This document shows, in pieces, positions 9,020 to 16,964 of a DNA stretch of 64,000 nucleotides. The position numbers were made by a program, and so were the translations under genes. The notes beneath the pieces were generated by a model. It searched no databases, was not told the origin of the DNA, and saw only the letters and a program-made list of their open reading frames with translations. Each line of letters opens with the position of its first letter. Position 1 is the stretch's first letter. Origin of the DNA: DAOSXA01 sp964526835 (GTDB taxonomy: Bacteria > Zixibacteria > MSB-5A5 > GN15 > FEB-12); contig CAZGMK010000009.1 of NCBI GenBank assembly GCA_964526835.1, positions 1 to 64,000 on the forward strand, read 5' to 3'.

Positions 9020-9232
9020 TCAATGAGCTGAGCCGAAATCTCCCCTTACGCACTCCGTCCCACTACCCTCACATCGCTTGACGCAGTTGTTGCCGTCATT
9101 ATCGCAGCGCTCTACCCACACTCCAGTGCTTATCACCAATGAATGCCCACAGCCCGTGACAAGTGTGCTGATTGCCATGAAGGTGGCCACTACAAGCACC
9201 GCGGTGGTCCTTTTGATCCTCGTTCTGAACAC
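9020..9232 (-). CDS. Small Cys-rich exported peptide, cassette A
   Basis: A 70-residue peptide: basic start (FRTRIKRTT), hydrophobic segment, then Cys28 in LVTGC, which could be a lipobox, and four more cysteines (43, 50, 54, 61). The tail RCEGSGTEC matches RCVEGGSQC in the peptide at 16965-17177, and both peptides are 70 residues with the first Cys at 28. The start is GTG; AAAGGAGTAG precedes it, conserved in both copies. It is the first full gene of cassette A. Size, export signal and Cys-rich end suggest a secreted peptide handled by the neighbouring redox and propeller proteins. I recognise no known family name. Confidence 0.7.
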   Translation of the reverse strand: MFRTRIKRTTAVLVVATFMAISTLVTGCGHSLVISTGVWVERCDNDGNNCVKRCEGSGTECVRGDFGSAH

Positions 9233-9235
9233 AAA

Positions 9236-9334
9236 CTACTCCTTTCGGCATTCTCTAGCCAACGTTTTCTTCTGATATTCGAGACCTTCAATACCGATCC
9301 CTCGGGGGTCAGACTCACCTATTCGCCCTGGCAT
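9236..9334 (-). CDS. Possible 32-codon leader ORF, cassette A
   Basis: An ATG directly abutting the extended Shine-Dalgarno sequence opens a 32-codon frame that ends three bases before the peptide start codon. The spacing from GGAGG to ATG is only about two bases, too tight for normal initiation, and the right-hand cassette has only a 6-codon frame here. Translation is doubtful. Confidence 0.2.
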   Translation of the reverse strand: MPGRIGESDPRGIGIEGLEYQKKTLARECRKE

Positions 9335-9407
9335 CACCTCCTTCCGCGCCGAGATAGTGCGTCTTGAGGTTTGGGGCGGCGGGCCGCCGGTCAGGTCCCG
9401 CCACCCC
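9331..9407 (-). promoter_or_regulatory. Conserved 5' leader: GC hairpin plus extended SD, cassette A
   Basis: On the minus strand a hairpin (9373-9407, GGGGTGGCGGG pairing with CCCGCCGCCCC) is followed by a spacer and AAGGAGGTGATG. AAGGAGGTGAT is complementary to the 3' end of 16S rRNA over 11 bases. Two further copies occur at 12601-12677 and 17273-17346. Unlike those, I find no -24/-12 promoter just upstream, so this cassette may depend on read-through from the middle one. Confidence 0.6.
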
Positions 9408-9529
9408 AGCTGCGAGGAGGACTGCAGCTACGAGAGTCCTAATGGGAGGAGCCGATCATCCGGGATCACCCATGCCACCCATGTCAGTCGCCGAACTCGA
9501 AGCACGGACTTACCGGCGGCCAGGCTATT

Positions 9530-10618
9530 CTAGGAGCCGAAGAGCACCACCGCCTGACAATCGATATCATCGGGTGCGCAGAAGTTGAACCCAAGTCGGA
9601 GGAAGGAATAGACGGGTTCGCCGATATGAATGGCCGGAGCAAATTCCCATTCAGGGAGAGCGGCGTGCAAGCAATCCGCGAATCCAAAGCCCGTTGGCTC
9701 CTCGACCAGAGTGACATAGAGTAGTTCATTCCGTATCGAATCAGAATCGACATAGAACTCCAGTACCGCCCTCGACCCATCCTTGAGCGTTACCTCCAAG
9801 TAGCACTCCGGATAGGACTCTACGCTGTCAACAGCGCGCACGGTGTAGGGGACCGGATTGCCGCGGGGGTTGAGTAACATCAGCACTTCCACATAACCGC
9901 CTATCTCCATCATTCGAGCGCTGGGTGGGACCTCAGGCATTACCCTGTGTATCAGCATTGGGCCACGACTCACAGGCTCCGGCTTGAGTGCCTGCGGCTC
10001 CGAGTGATCGGTCCATTCCCATAAGGGCTCCGCTGGAATGGCCACTGTGTCCAGTACCCCTTCCAGGGGAGAGAATGACACGGGCTCATCGGAGGCAAAT
10101 ACTCGCTTCTGGGATGAGTATAGATCCGCGTTGATGACAGGGGCAGGTCTGCGCCTCTCACTCACAGCTCGTAGGTTTCGAAAACCGAGGAAGCCATCTA
10201 AGCCACCGCCGGGCGGCGGGACATTGACACGGGCCATGGGCGCGGGTTCCTGCGTAGCGGGCGAGACTCTTTCCGAGACGAAGAGATCGCGAATAACGTG
10301 TGGTTGGCGCACCTGCTTAATCGTTGTTCGTGACGGTTGCCGCATATGGACAACGACAGCAACTCCGAGGATCAGAATGATGGCGCCATATGCGGCCAGG
10401 GTGATGCGTTGATAGGCGGCTCGTTGCGCCAGACCGTTTCGACTCGGCAGATCGTCCCGCAGGATGACTGTGCGGAGGCAGGATAGTACCGGAGCCAGTA
10501 CAACTGAGAGTGGAGCGAGTATTAGTCGAACAATACGGCCCATTGCACTGGTCAGCGGCTCCAGGAGTCGCTCCAATTGCTCTTCTGTGGGAGACGTTCT
10601 CATCATTGATGCGGCCAC
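9530..10618 (-). CDS. TonB-like energy transducer, cassette B
   Basis: A 362-residue protein with a cytoplasmic N-terminus (about 90 residues), one membrane helix (ITLAAYGAIILILGVAVVV), a linker rich in Pro and charged residues, and a C-terminal TonB-type domain. The domain shows MPEVPPSARMMEIGGYVEVLMLLNPRG and PEWEFAPAIHIGEPVYSFLRLGFNF, matching the TonB_C pattern yP-xA-x-xGxVxvxvxvxxxG and WxFxPAxxxGxPVxxxxxxxFxF, with an insertion between the halves. TonB proteins couple inner-membrane energy to outer-membrane receptors. GTG at 10618 or ATG at 10606 could be the start; the GGAG site suits neither perfectly. ExbB/ExbD are not in the window. Confidence 0.75.
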   Translation of the reverse strand: MAASMMRTSPTEEQLERLLEPLTSAMGRIVRLILAPLSVVLAPVLSCLRTVILRDDLPSRNGLAQRAAYQRITLAAYGAIILILGVAVVVHMRQPSRTTIKQVRQPHVIRDLFVSERVSPATQEPAPMARVNVPPPGGGLDGFLGFRNLRAVSERRRPAPVINADLYSSQKRVFASDEPVSFSPLEGVLDTVAIPAEPLWEWTDHSEPQALKPEPVSRGPMLIHRVMPEVPPSARMMEIGGYVEVLMLLNPRGNPVPYTVRAVDSVESYPECYLEVTLKDGSRAVLEFYVDSDSIRNELLYVTLVEEPTGFGFADCLHAALPEWEFAPAIHIGEPVYSFLRLGFNFCAPDDIDCQAVVLFGS

Positions 10619-10774
10619 ACTCCTGACTTGATCCTAACGGCACGACTGGGGCACACCGAGCGTCGACCGCAACAGTATCGCGTATCTACCGAATCCTGTC
10701 GGCGGCCTTCGACCGACAATACTATCGGTCGAGGAAAACTCCGATCTGTCTGCGCACTTAGCAAGAATTGAATC

Positions 10775-10972
10775 CTAAAGCGCGCCGGCGCCGAAGACCA
10801 ACAGCGCCCAGGCGAAACGCACGAAGTCCTGCTCGGTATCCATGCCGACGGCGGCGAGCACGATGATGCAGCCGACCGCAATCCCCGCGCCTACCAGTGA
10901 GGCCGGCCTGTACAACTGGTTGAAAACAGATGTCCGCACGGTGGTTCGTCTGGCGGATTGAACTTCTTCCAT
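10775..10972 (-). CDS. Small membrane protein, cassette B
   Basis: A 65-residue protein with a hydrophilic first 25 residues and two closely spaced hydrophobic segments (LVGAGIAVGCIIVLAAVG and FAWALLVFGAGAL). A GGAGATAGAGA site precedes the ATG. No homology is recognised. Together with the other two small membrane proteins of this cassette it could be an immunity or transport accessory of the bacteriocin-like protein, which is inference from position only. Confidence 0.5.
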   Translation of the reverse strand: MEEVQSARRTTVRTSVFNQLYRPASLVGAGIAVGCIIVLAAVGMDTEQDFVRFAWALLVFGAGAL

Positions 10973-11025
10973 TCTCTATCTCCATGTTTCGTAAGCGCTC
11001 GCCTAACCGGTCGGGAACGGTGGTC

Positions 11026-11265
11026 CTACCAGACAAACACCAGGCCCGCAGTTGCTCCAACCACCACCAGCGTTGTGCCCACCACGTTCATCCGATAACC
11101 TCGCGATGTATACCAATGGCGTTGTCGCGATATCGGCCGCCAGTGACGAGGATGAAAGCCTCCCAGGCCCGGGTGGGCCGATGTCCGTTGGGACTGGGCG
11201 GCGATCATCAGTACGACTCCTGCAGTGAATGTGACTATGTAAACGACCAACATGTGGTTCTGCAA
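11026..11265 (-). CDS. Small membrane protein, cassette B
   Basis: Up to 79 residues with an N-terminal helix (HMLVVYIVTFTAGVVLMIAA), a basic middle and a C-terminal helix (VVGTTLVVVGATAGLVFVW). The frame has a stop directly before the TTG at 11265, so the start is that TTG or the ATG at 11253; neither has a strong ribosome site. Unrecognised. Confidence 0.45.
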   Translation of the reverse strand: MQNHMLVVYIVTFTAGVVLMIAAQSQRTSAHPGLGGFHPRHWRPISRQRHWYTSRGYRMNVVGTTLVVVGATAGLVFVW

Positions 11266-11361
11266 CTATTTGCGGGTCGGTTCGGACCGCACCTTCCATT
11301 GCTGTCATCAACGCCCCGTCGATCTCACTCAGAACAACCCGAAGTGTTCGACCTGCATACC

Positions 11362-11625
11362 TTAAGCGCTGGCGAGAACGCGATGCAGAACCAACGAGAT
11401 CGCTACGGCAGTGGCTGCAGTGGCGACCGCAATGGCGACCAACCGTCCCGCCGTGCGCTTCTCTGGAGATACGCGAAACAGCCAGATCGACAGCGCCATC
11501 AGGACGCCGCCGATCGCCCATGGCACCGCAATCCAACCGGTGATTCTCTGAAGTGACGCAGCCACAAATACGGCTACGGCTACTCCGATCATGTAGCGGA
11601 TGTAGCTGATCGTTTCCTTATTCAC
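11362..11625 (-). CDS. Small membrane protein, possible immunity protein, cassette B
   Basis: An 87-residue protein with about three membrane segments (IRYMIGVAVAVFVAASL, WAIGGVLMALSIWLF, VAIAVATAATAVAISLVL). I chose the GTG at 11625 because TTGGAGGAAC lies eight bases upstream; an ATG at 11673 would overlap the previous gene and lacks a site. It directly follows the gene for the Cys-rich lipoprotein, the usual place for a bacteriocin immunity protein, but the sequence itself gives no family. Confidence 0.5.
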   Translation of the reverse strand: MNKETISYIRYMIGVAVAVFVAASLQRITGWIAVPWAIGGVLMALSIWLFRVSPEKRTAGRLVAIAVATAATAVAISLVLHRVLASA

Positions 11626-11656
11626 GGGCAATAGTTCCTCCAACGCTTGGTTAGGC

Positions 11657-12385
11657 CTATCCGAAGATGGCATTGATGGCGCAGGCTACGCCGCTGGCTA
11701 TGGTACCGCCTGCAACACACTTGAAATAAGCGCAGTTCGTGAACAAGCAATGAACTGCAGAATACGCCGCACCAGCGAGCCAACACGTCCAGAATCCTTC
11801 CAATGGGATGTCCGCCGGTACCATTTCACCTTGTATATAATACGCTCCTCTGATAACTTGCGCGCTGTCACCGGAGATGTCAAGCTCTAACATGGCGATG
11901 TCCTTAACCTGATTGTCGGTCCAGCGCGTGATGATGGCAGTGTGGTTCCCGAGGTCGTGGGTCGGATTCTCAAAGGCCAGCCAGGCCATGCTGTCGGTGG
12001 CCTTGAGCTCCCGACTGATGATGGATTCGGGACTAGCTTTGCCAACCGAGCGGCGCTGATCAACATCAGTCGCTGCTTCGGTTATTGGTTCATAGTGTTT
12101 CGAGATTAGAGCCACGGAGTTCGTGTCTATGAGTGTGTATCCCTGATCCTCAAGCCAATCAATGGCCTCGGCGACGTCGGGCGATTGCTTGGCCGATTCG
12201 ATGATAACCGATTTCCGGTCCGATTCATCCACGTATTTCTCGTGCTCGACCAACGGGGTGGCAGCATTGGACACCGCGTATGAGGGTCCTGGCGGGTATT
12301 CATCGTTGCATCCAATCATCACCACGATAGGCCCTGCAATTGCCAGTAGCACTACAATCACAACAGGTAGTAGCTTCGTCTTCAT
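11657..12385 (-). CDS. Lipoprotein with bacteriocin-like Cys-rich hydrophobic C-terminus, cassette B
   Basis: A 242-residue protein: signal with a Cys at about 26 (VVMIGCNDEY), an acidic middle with no recognised fold, and a distinct C-terminal segment from about residue 198. That segment has five cysteines (201, 213, 218, 223, 235) spaced through Ala/Gly/aromatic-rich sequence (CWLAGAAYSAVHC, CVAGGTIASGVACAI). The layout, a precursor with a Cys-rich hydrophobic tail, resembles halocin C8-like and related bacteriocin precursors. The ATG is preceded by AGAAGGG. It is the first full gene after the sigma-54 promoter at 12751-12766. Toxin activity is inference. Confidence 0.55.
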   Translation of the reverse strand: MKTKLLPVVIVVLLAIAGPIVVMIGCNDEYPPGPSYAVSNAATPLVEHEKYVDESDRKSVIIESAKQSPDVAEAIDWLEDQGYTLIDTNSVALISKHYEPITEAATDVDQRRSVGKASPESIISRELKATDSMAWLAFENPTHDLGNHTAIITRWTDNQVKDIAMLELDISGDSAQVIRGAYYIQGEMVPADIPLEGFWTCWLAGAAYSAVHCLFTNCAYFKCVAGGTIASGVACAINAIFG

Positions 12386-12495
12386 CGTACATGCCCTTCT
12401 GAATTGGAGTTTCGCTTCTTCTCGATACCGCCCGATTGCTCAACGCATCGGCTTTGGTATCTTCTTACTATCATATTGGCCCTTGCCGTAAGAGC

Positions 12496-12603
12496 CTAGC
12501 TGGGCATTGCCCAAGGTCGTCCTACCGCCAATACATCTATAGATGTCGCAGCGGAACGCTTATCGACGGCTGAAGTGTCTGGCTTCCTCGTTGGGAGACG
12601 CAT
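12496..12603 (-). CDS. Possible 35-codon leader ORF, cassette B
   Basis: The ATG attached to the extended Shine-Dalgarno sequence opens a 35-codon frame. Its sequence shows no similarity to the 32-codon frame of cassette A, and the spacing to GGAGG is too short for efficient initiation. Coding is doubtful. Confidence 0.15.
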   Translation of the reverse strand: MRLPTRKPDTSAVDKRSAATSIDVLAVGRPWAMPS

Positions 12604-12677
12604 CACCTCCTTCCACGCCGAGCTAGTGCGTCACGAGGTTTTGGGGTGGCGGAGGGTCGGTGTCGTCACGCCACCCC
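12601..12677 (-). promoter_or_regulatory. Conserved 5' leader: GC hairpin plus extended SD, cassette B
   Basis: On the minus strand GGGGTGGCG (12669-12677) pairs with CGCCACCCC (12643-12651) across a 17-base loop; 30-40 bases later comes GGAAGGAGGTGATG. Hairpin, loop and downstream sequence are almost identical to 17273-17346. The first downstream full gene starts about 215 bases away at 12385. Confidence 0.65.
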
Positions 12678-12750
12678 AGCCTCACAAGAGACGCACACGC
12701 TCAATGACGTTCAAACGTTGGGAACGTTGCTAAACACGCCCATTAATACA

Positions 12751-12766
12751 TGCAACCGCCGTGCCC
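12751..12766 (-). promoter_or_regulatory. Sigma-54 (-24/-12) promoter, cassette B
   Basis: Minus strand GGGCAC-GGCGG-TTGCA matches the RpoN consensus TGGCAC-N5-TTGCW at every position but the first. The neighbouring sequence, including ATTAATGGGCGTGTTTAGCAACGTT downstream and an ACAACC-containing element upstream (12790-12806), is shared with the copy at 17418-17433. Transcription should run leftward into the bacteriocin-like gene. The activator at 18032-20182 is the obvious candidate regulator. Confidence 0.75.
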
Positions 12767-13010
12767 AATGCGAAGAGGATGCGATGGGAATCAGCTAAGT
12801 GGTTGTATGAAGGAGGGTTGATGTTACTGCACGGGTGTGTCGATGATCACGCAGGTACGAATGGAACCAGAGCCCTTCCCGCACCCATTCCCGCACCTCA
12901 AAGTTATCGTACTTATTACTAACAGCTTAACTGCGGGAAGACACTGCGGGAAAGGTGCGGGAATGCGGGAAAGAACATCAGAGCAGAAACCGAACCAGTC
13001 CTCTTGCCAA

Positions 13011-14024
13011 CTATCGTATTACTGTCGCCGTAATCGAGCCGTCATATGCCTTGTCCGATTCGGACTCGCTACTGACTCGGACCGAGGGCTCATCCGAATC
13101 GGTGAACACGCATCGATAGCGGCAGCGCACTGTAACGGTTTGACCTGCGGCATCAAGGGCCGGATAGCATCTGCTTGAGGCCATGGCTCGCTCGACCTCT
13201 TCAGCGAATCCACGATTTGGATGGGATTCTCGAATCAACTCGAAAGTCACCCGGCCCGTGCTATGCAGCACCAGAAATCCGTCGACAACCGACGAATCAT
13301 AGAAACTCGGCTGCTCCTGAATCGGCCACTGCGGGCTGGCCAGAATAGCATGAGGCGGCCGGCTCTTGTCGCGAGTGTCGATGATTTCGTGACCCTTGTC
13401 CGATGGCAGGCCGAATCCTGACATCGCTCTGACCGTGTGCTGCCACATTGGCGATGTGGGCAGGTCATAGTCAGGGATATCGCCGACTGGTCCTGTCAGA
13501 CCGGGTTGCTCCAAGTCGCCACCGGCGACCACATCCGCTTTTAGAAACTCGCTGCTTCTTTCCCTGTCATGCACAGAGCTAACAACAGGAGCCTCATAAG
13601 TGGATATGATCCTGACGTTGCGGTAGACTCCGCACAGTTCGTGATCCCTGTTCTCGCCGAGTCGTATCTCCGGGTAAGTCTCGTGCCCCGGCGTGCCGTG
13701 CGGAGCATTCGCGAACCCTGAGTAATCAGACTGCTTCGTGCTGGTCCCGAGGATGTCATCTCCACCGACAAAACTGCTGATTAGCAGTATCACCGCCACT
13801 CCGATCACCAGCGTCAACCCGGACGCGAGAAATTGGCTCCGGTGCATGCCCTGCTTGCGCACGTGTAGTCCGCCGATAACTCCGGGCGGAGAGTATGGGC
13901 GTTTGTACCTTGCACAGGACAACACACTAGCTCCCGATCTTGAACTCAATAATTCTGGCTCATCGAACTCGTATTCAAGACGTCTTAAGTGCGGTTCTGT
14001 TGAGTCGGCATATGGGGACAGCAA
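13011..14024 (-). CDS. TonB-like protein, cassette C
   Basis: A 337-residue protein with one membrane helix near 66-85 (ASGLTLVIGVAVILLISSF), a long periplasmic linker and a C-terminal region resembling the TonB domain: VDGFLVLHSTGRVTFELIRESHPNRGF and AMASSRCYPALDAAGQTVTVRCRYRC. The longest frame begins with TTG at 14024 without a clear ribosome site, so the true start may be internal, the latest sensible one being the Met just before the helix. It occupies the same last position in its cassette as the TonB-like gene 9530-10618. The similarity to TonB is weaker than for that protein. Confidence 0.55.
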   Translation of the reverse strand: MLSPYADSTEPHLRRLEYEFDEPELLSSRSGASVLSCARYKRPYSPPGVIGGLHVRKQGMHRSQFLASGLTLVIGVAVILLISSFVGGDDILGTSTKQSDYSGFANAPHGTPGHETYPEIRLGENRDHELCGVYRNVRIISTYEAPVVSSVHDRERSSEFLKADVVAGGDLEQPGLTGPVGDIPDYDLPTSPMWQHTVRAMSGFGLPSDKGHEIIDTRDKSRPPHAILASPQWPIQEQPSFYDSSVVDGFLVLHSTGRVTFELIRESHPNRGFAEEVERAMASSRCYPALDAAGQTVTVRCRYRCVFTDSDEPSVRVSSESESDKAYDGSITATVIR

Positions 14025-14086
14025 TTCGACTCAGTGGCCGAGGCGGCTGCCTCTTTGCACTCAGCTGCCCTCAGAATCGGCCCGAC

Positions 14087-14530
14087 TCACGACGCGCTCG
14101 GTCTGACGGCCGTGATTACCCAGGTGTATTGCTGAACGGTCGTGCTCAGGGTCAGTTGTAATCCGTCCACCGCCCACCTTCCGCTACTGATCGGGAGACT
14201 GCCGCCGGTCAGTGTGAAACTATCGCCGTCGACCTTAAAGTCACCCGAGTCTTGCCAAACCACGGCCGAGTCGTCGTCCTTTTCATAGTAGGCGTAGGTA
14301 CCGCCTGCAGCCACAACCAGAACGGCATGAGTCGTACTCGACTCCCACCCAAGCAAGGTGGCCAGCGGTACCGAGGCGCCATTGATGGAGCCGGACGTGA
14401 GTGTCCATTGCGCAACTAGCTCGGCGGGGATAGGGTTGTTCTTGCTGTCGGTGCCGTTGTCATCGCTGCAGCCGACAGCAATGGTAAGGCACAACAAGGT
14501 CAGGCTGATCGTGAGCATATGTAGTTTCAT
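14087..14530 (-). CDS. Lipocalin-like secreted lipoprotein, cassette C copy
   Basis: A 147-residue paralogue of 6129-6581. Signal KLHMLTISLTLLCLTIAVGC ends in a lipobox Cys, followed by the acidic SDDNGTDSKNN linker and the shared core (PAELVAQWTLTSG, WESSTTHAVLVV, YAYYEKDDDSAVVWQDSG). The ATG at 14530 has GAGGAGAATAG upstream, so I reject the longer frame starting at 14740. It sits about 125 bases after the thioredoxin-fold lipoprotein gene, as in cassette A. Ligand unknown. Confidence 0.75.
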   Translation of the reverse strand: MKLHMLTISLTLLCLTIAVGCSDDNGTDSKNNPIPAELVAQWTLTSGSINGASVPLATLLGWESSTTHAVLVVAAGGTYAYYEKDDDSAVVWQDSGDFKVDGDSFTLTGGSLPISSGRWAVDGLQLTLSTTVQQYTWVITAVRPSAS

Positions 14531-14655
14531 GGGTCTATTCTCCTCTATCGTTTTCTCCAATGGTGTCTGTCCGTAGCGTGACGTCGTAATCAGAGACTCA
14601 GGTCGTTGCCTCAGCCGGGCGCGCAGATGAACAGCGAGCCTCTCCGAGGCTCGGT

Positions 14656-15222
14656 CTACCTGGCCCCCGGTAATGATCCGGCGACCATCGAGTCCGCCTG
14701 ATTCATCAGTGAGTCCAAGGCCAGCATTAGAGACGGGCACATCGTCGTGTCGGATATGGGGTCCCAGGCCTTGACGACCGTCCCCGCGCTATCGACCAAC
14801 ACCTTGAGCGGCAGTCCACCCCTCGGAATGCCAAGCTCCAGTAGATATTCCTCGCATCCGGGAGCTACCAGCACCGGAGCCAATGCGCTATCGAGCATGG
14901 CGGCGTAAGCCACATCGAAGGAATCGGCCCGACTGGTGACGTAGACGAACCCTATTCCGAGTTGGTAAGCATGGTCTCTCCAGTCCGACCAGCAGACCGT
15001 CTCCTGCAGGGCCACAGGGCACGGGCTGGCATCTACCAGCACAATAAGCGAGTAGCGATCCCCGAATGAGTCCGGGTGATGGGATATCATCTCGCGCAGA
15101 GCCGGCTCGACTCGAGTGTCACTGAGTCGGTAGTGGTAGATGCTGGGCGGAACGCCGCAAGCCGACAGCAGCAACGCCACCGCGGAAACAGCCACCAACC
15201 GTTGTCTCGGCTTGCACATCAT
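14656..15222 (-). CDS. Thioredoxin-fold lipoprotein (type 1), cassette C
   Basis: A 188-residue paralogue of 6724-7281. Signal with lipobox-like LLLSAC (Cys22), strand SLIVLVDASPC, cysteines 68 and 77 (C-x8-C, SPCPVALQETVCW) and the cis-proline strand GLPLKVLVDSAG. The conservation of both cysteines between copies argues they matter. The ATG at 15222 overlaps the upstream stop as ATGA, mirroring cassette A; the longer frame to 15324 is rejected on that basis. Confidence 0.75.
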   Translation of the reverse strand: MMCKPRQRLVAVSAVALLLSACGVPPSIYHYRLSDTRVEPALREMISHHPDSFGDRYSLIVLVDASPCPVALQETVCWSDWRDHAYQLGIGFVYVTSRADSFDVAYAAMLDSALAPVLVAPGCEEYLLELGIPRGGLPLKVLVDSAGTVVKAWDPISDTTMCPSLMLALDSLMNQADSMVAGSLPGAR

Positions 15223-15755
15223 CGCTTCACAGACGTTGTCTCGATATGGCCGATCACTCTTTGAACAAACTCCCGCGATTGCTGAGCGGTCCCCAGCCAG
15301 TTCATAATCTCGATCGGCCGGCACCTGCTGTCAAGAAGTAGTTTCACCGGTATACCCAGACCTGTCCAGCCGAGTGCTTCGATTGTCTCCTGCTCGAGTA
15401 CCTTCACCGAGTCGCAGATACCCTCGAGTTGCATGGCCCACTGGACATCGGCCGAATCCGCTTTCGGGGAATACACAACGACAGCGCCCAAATCGTTCTC
15501 ACCCAGGTATGCCACCAGCTCTCGCCAGGCATCCATGTCCTCATTGCAGGTAAGACAGGCGTTGACGTCGAGGAAGAAGATCAGTTTATAGTCCGGCGAT
15601 ACGGCGCTGTTGTCCACTCCGCCACAGAGAACCTCGTACCGTGATTGATCAGCGGCCCCGCCGAAGCCGAGCTTCATCACTAATAAAACCGCAAGCAGGA
15701 GAACCGCGAGGACGGCAGCTATGCGCCCCTTTTGGGACTTCACCGCATGCTTCAA
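15219..15755 (-). CDS. Membrane-anchored thioredoxin-fold protein (type 2, CxxC), cassette C
   Basis: A 178-residue paralogue of 7278-7811. One membrane helix (about 11-28) precedes a thioredoxin-like domain with Cys67-Leu-Thr-Cys70 and the cis-proline strand GIPVKLLLDSRCRP. The start overlaps the propeller stop by ATGA. Topology places the CxxC motif in the periplasm. Function with the Cys-containing peptide is inferred from the conserved operon. Confidence 0.8.
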   Translation of the reverse strand: MKHAVKSQKGRIAAVLAVLLLAVLLVMKLGFGGAADQSRYEVLCGGVDNSAVSPDYKLIFFLDVNACLTCNEDMDAWRELVAYLGENDLGAVVVYSPKADSADVQWAMQLEGICDSVKVLEQETIEALGWTGLGIPVKLLLDSRCRPIEIMNWLGTAQQSREFVQRVIGHIETTSVKR

Positions 15756-16849
15756 GGTTGCAGCCTCACTACTGTGATCAGGAGCCCGTCTTCACCGCTG
15801 TCTTCCGTCTTTCGGCAGAGAACCAAGCGGCCGTCGTCATGTACTCCCAGCAGCCAGGAGTTGGGACCCAAGCTTAGCGACACCGGGTTGCCGTGAACAT
15901 CCCAGGCCAGATTACGGACGCGAAGACCATCAGACCATCCCGGATCATCTTCGGCCGGAGAATACCGTAAGAGGAAGTACCCTGGCGAGACGTAGGCAAA
16001 TCTAGATATCAGCGTCCACTCAGACAACCAGTCCTCGATAACGGCAGTGGATTTGACACGCGACTTGATGGGCGGTGGCACACGGTAGTAAGGATCATCG
16101 ATGCAAACGCTATCGAGTATCTTGCCCTCAAAGTCCATGATGTAGATGTAGTCGTAGGCAGGTATGGCCACCCATAGGGTGCTGTCAGTCGGATTGAGAG
16201 CCGGGATGCAGGAGGAGAATCCACTAATCCACCCGACCGAATCAAGACGGCGTGCCAGGCCCGGTGGATACTCGAATATCCTGCGATAATCCTGGCGCTC
16301 GGTGTCAAGGATGGCGATTGCCTTCTCACCTCTGGACAAACCAAATCCGGCCAGGACAGTATTACCTTGAACGTTGATCGATCTGAAGCGCGCTCGGCTG
16401 CCGTAGTCACCCCAGCGCTTCGCGACAGTATGATCATCTTGGCTCGGCTCGATCGTGTACAACTGACCGCAGAACGTCTCCAGCAGCAACAGCTGGCTGC
16501 CCTTCTCTCCCGAGACCAGCCACGGGCCGGAGACAGAATAGACTCGGTCCAGTTCTTCCTCCCGGCAAATGGAATAGGGCGGAGCCTCGTCACTTGGCGC
16601 GGCATCAATCACCCTCCTCCAATCTTCTGTGGAGCGCGAACCTACGAAGACGCCCTTTGCGCTGACGAACATCAAGGAGTCCTCGCCTAACGGCATGGCC
16701 CCCGACGGTGAACCATACTTGCCGAGGTCGTCGATACGGTATGAGCAGTCGGTGACAATTGTCAGAGTATCGCCCCAGACGGAGAGTGCTGTCAGCAGGC
16801 TCAACATGACAAGATAGCCAAGAACCCCAACGTTCTTCATGTGGATCAT
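15752..16849 (-). CDS. Exported beta-propeller-like protein, cassette C
   Basis: A 365-residue paralogue of 7808-8908 with an N-terminal signal (MKNVGVLGYLVMLSLLTALSVWG). Blade-like segments include EDSLMFVSAKGVFVG, YDYIYIMDFEGKILDSV and VSPGYFLLRYSP. The ATG at 16849 is preceded by AAAGAGAG; a second ATG lies three codons on at 16840. The open frame extends to 16906 without a ribosome site. It follows the peptide gene and is translationally coupled to the CxxC thioredoxin gene. Confidence 0.75.
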   Translation of the reverse strand: MIHMKNVGVLGYLVMLSLLTALSVWGDTLTIVTDCSYRIDDLGKYGSPSGAMPLGEDSLMFVSAKGVFVGSRSTEDWRRVIDAAPSDEAPPYSICREEELDRVYSVSGPWLVSGEKGSQLLLLETFCGQLYTIEPSQDDHTVAKRWGDYGSRARFRSINVQGNTVLAGFGLSRGEKAIAILDTERQDYRRIFEYPPGLARRLDSVGWISGFSSCIPALNPTDSTLWVAIPAYDYIYIMDFEGKILDSVCIDDPYYRVPPPIKSRVKSTAVIEDWLSEWTLISRFAYVSPGYFLLRYSPAEDDPGWSDGLRVRNLAWDVHGNPVSLSLGPNSWLLGVHDDGRLVLCRKTEDSGEDGLLITVVRLQP

Positions 16850-16964
16850 GACTCTCTTTCTTTGCTTGAAGCGTGCCACTGAGGTTTTGGCCAAGCCTGT
16901 CACCAAGCTCGGCGGCAGGCCCGGCCGATATCAATTCGCCATCACTTACTGAAGGTCGAACACG

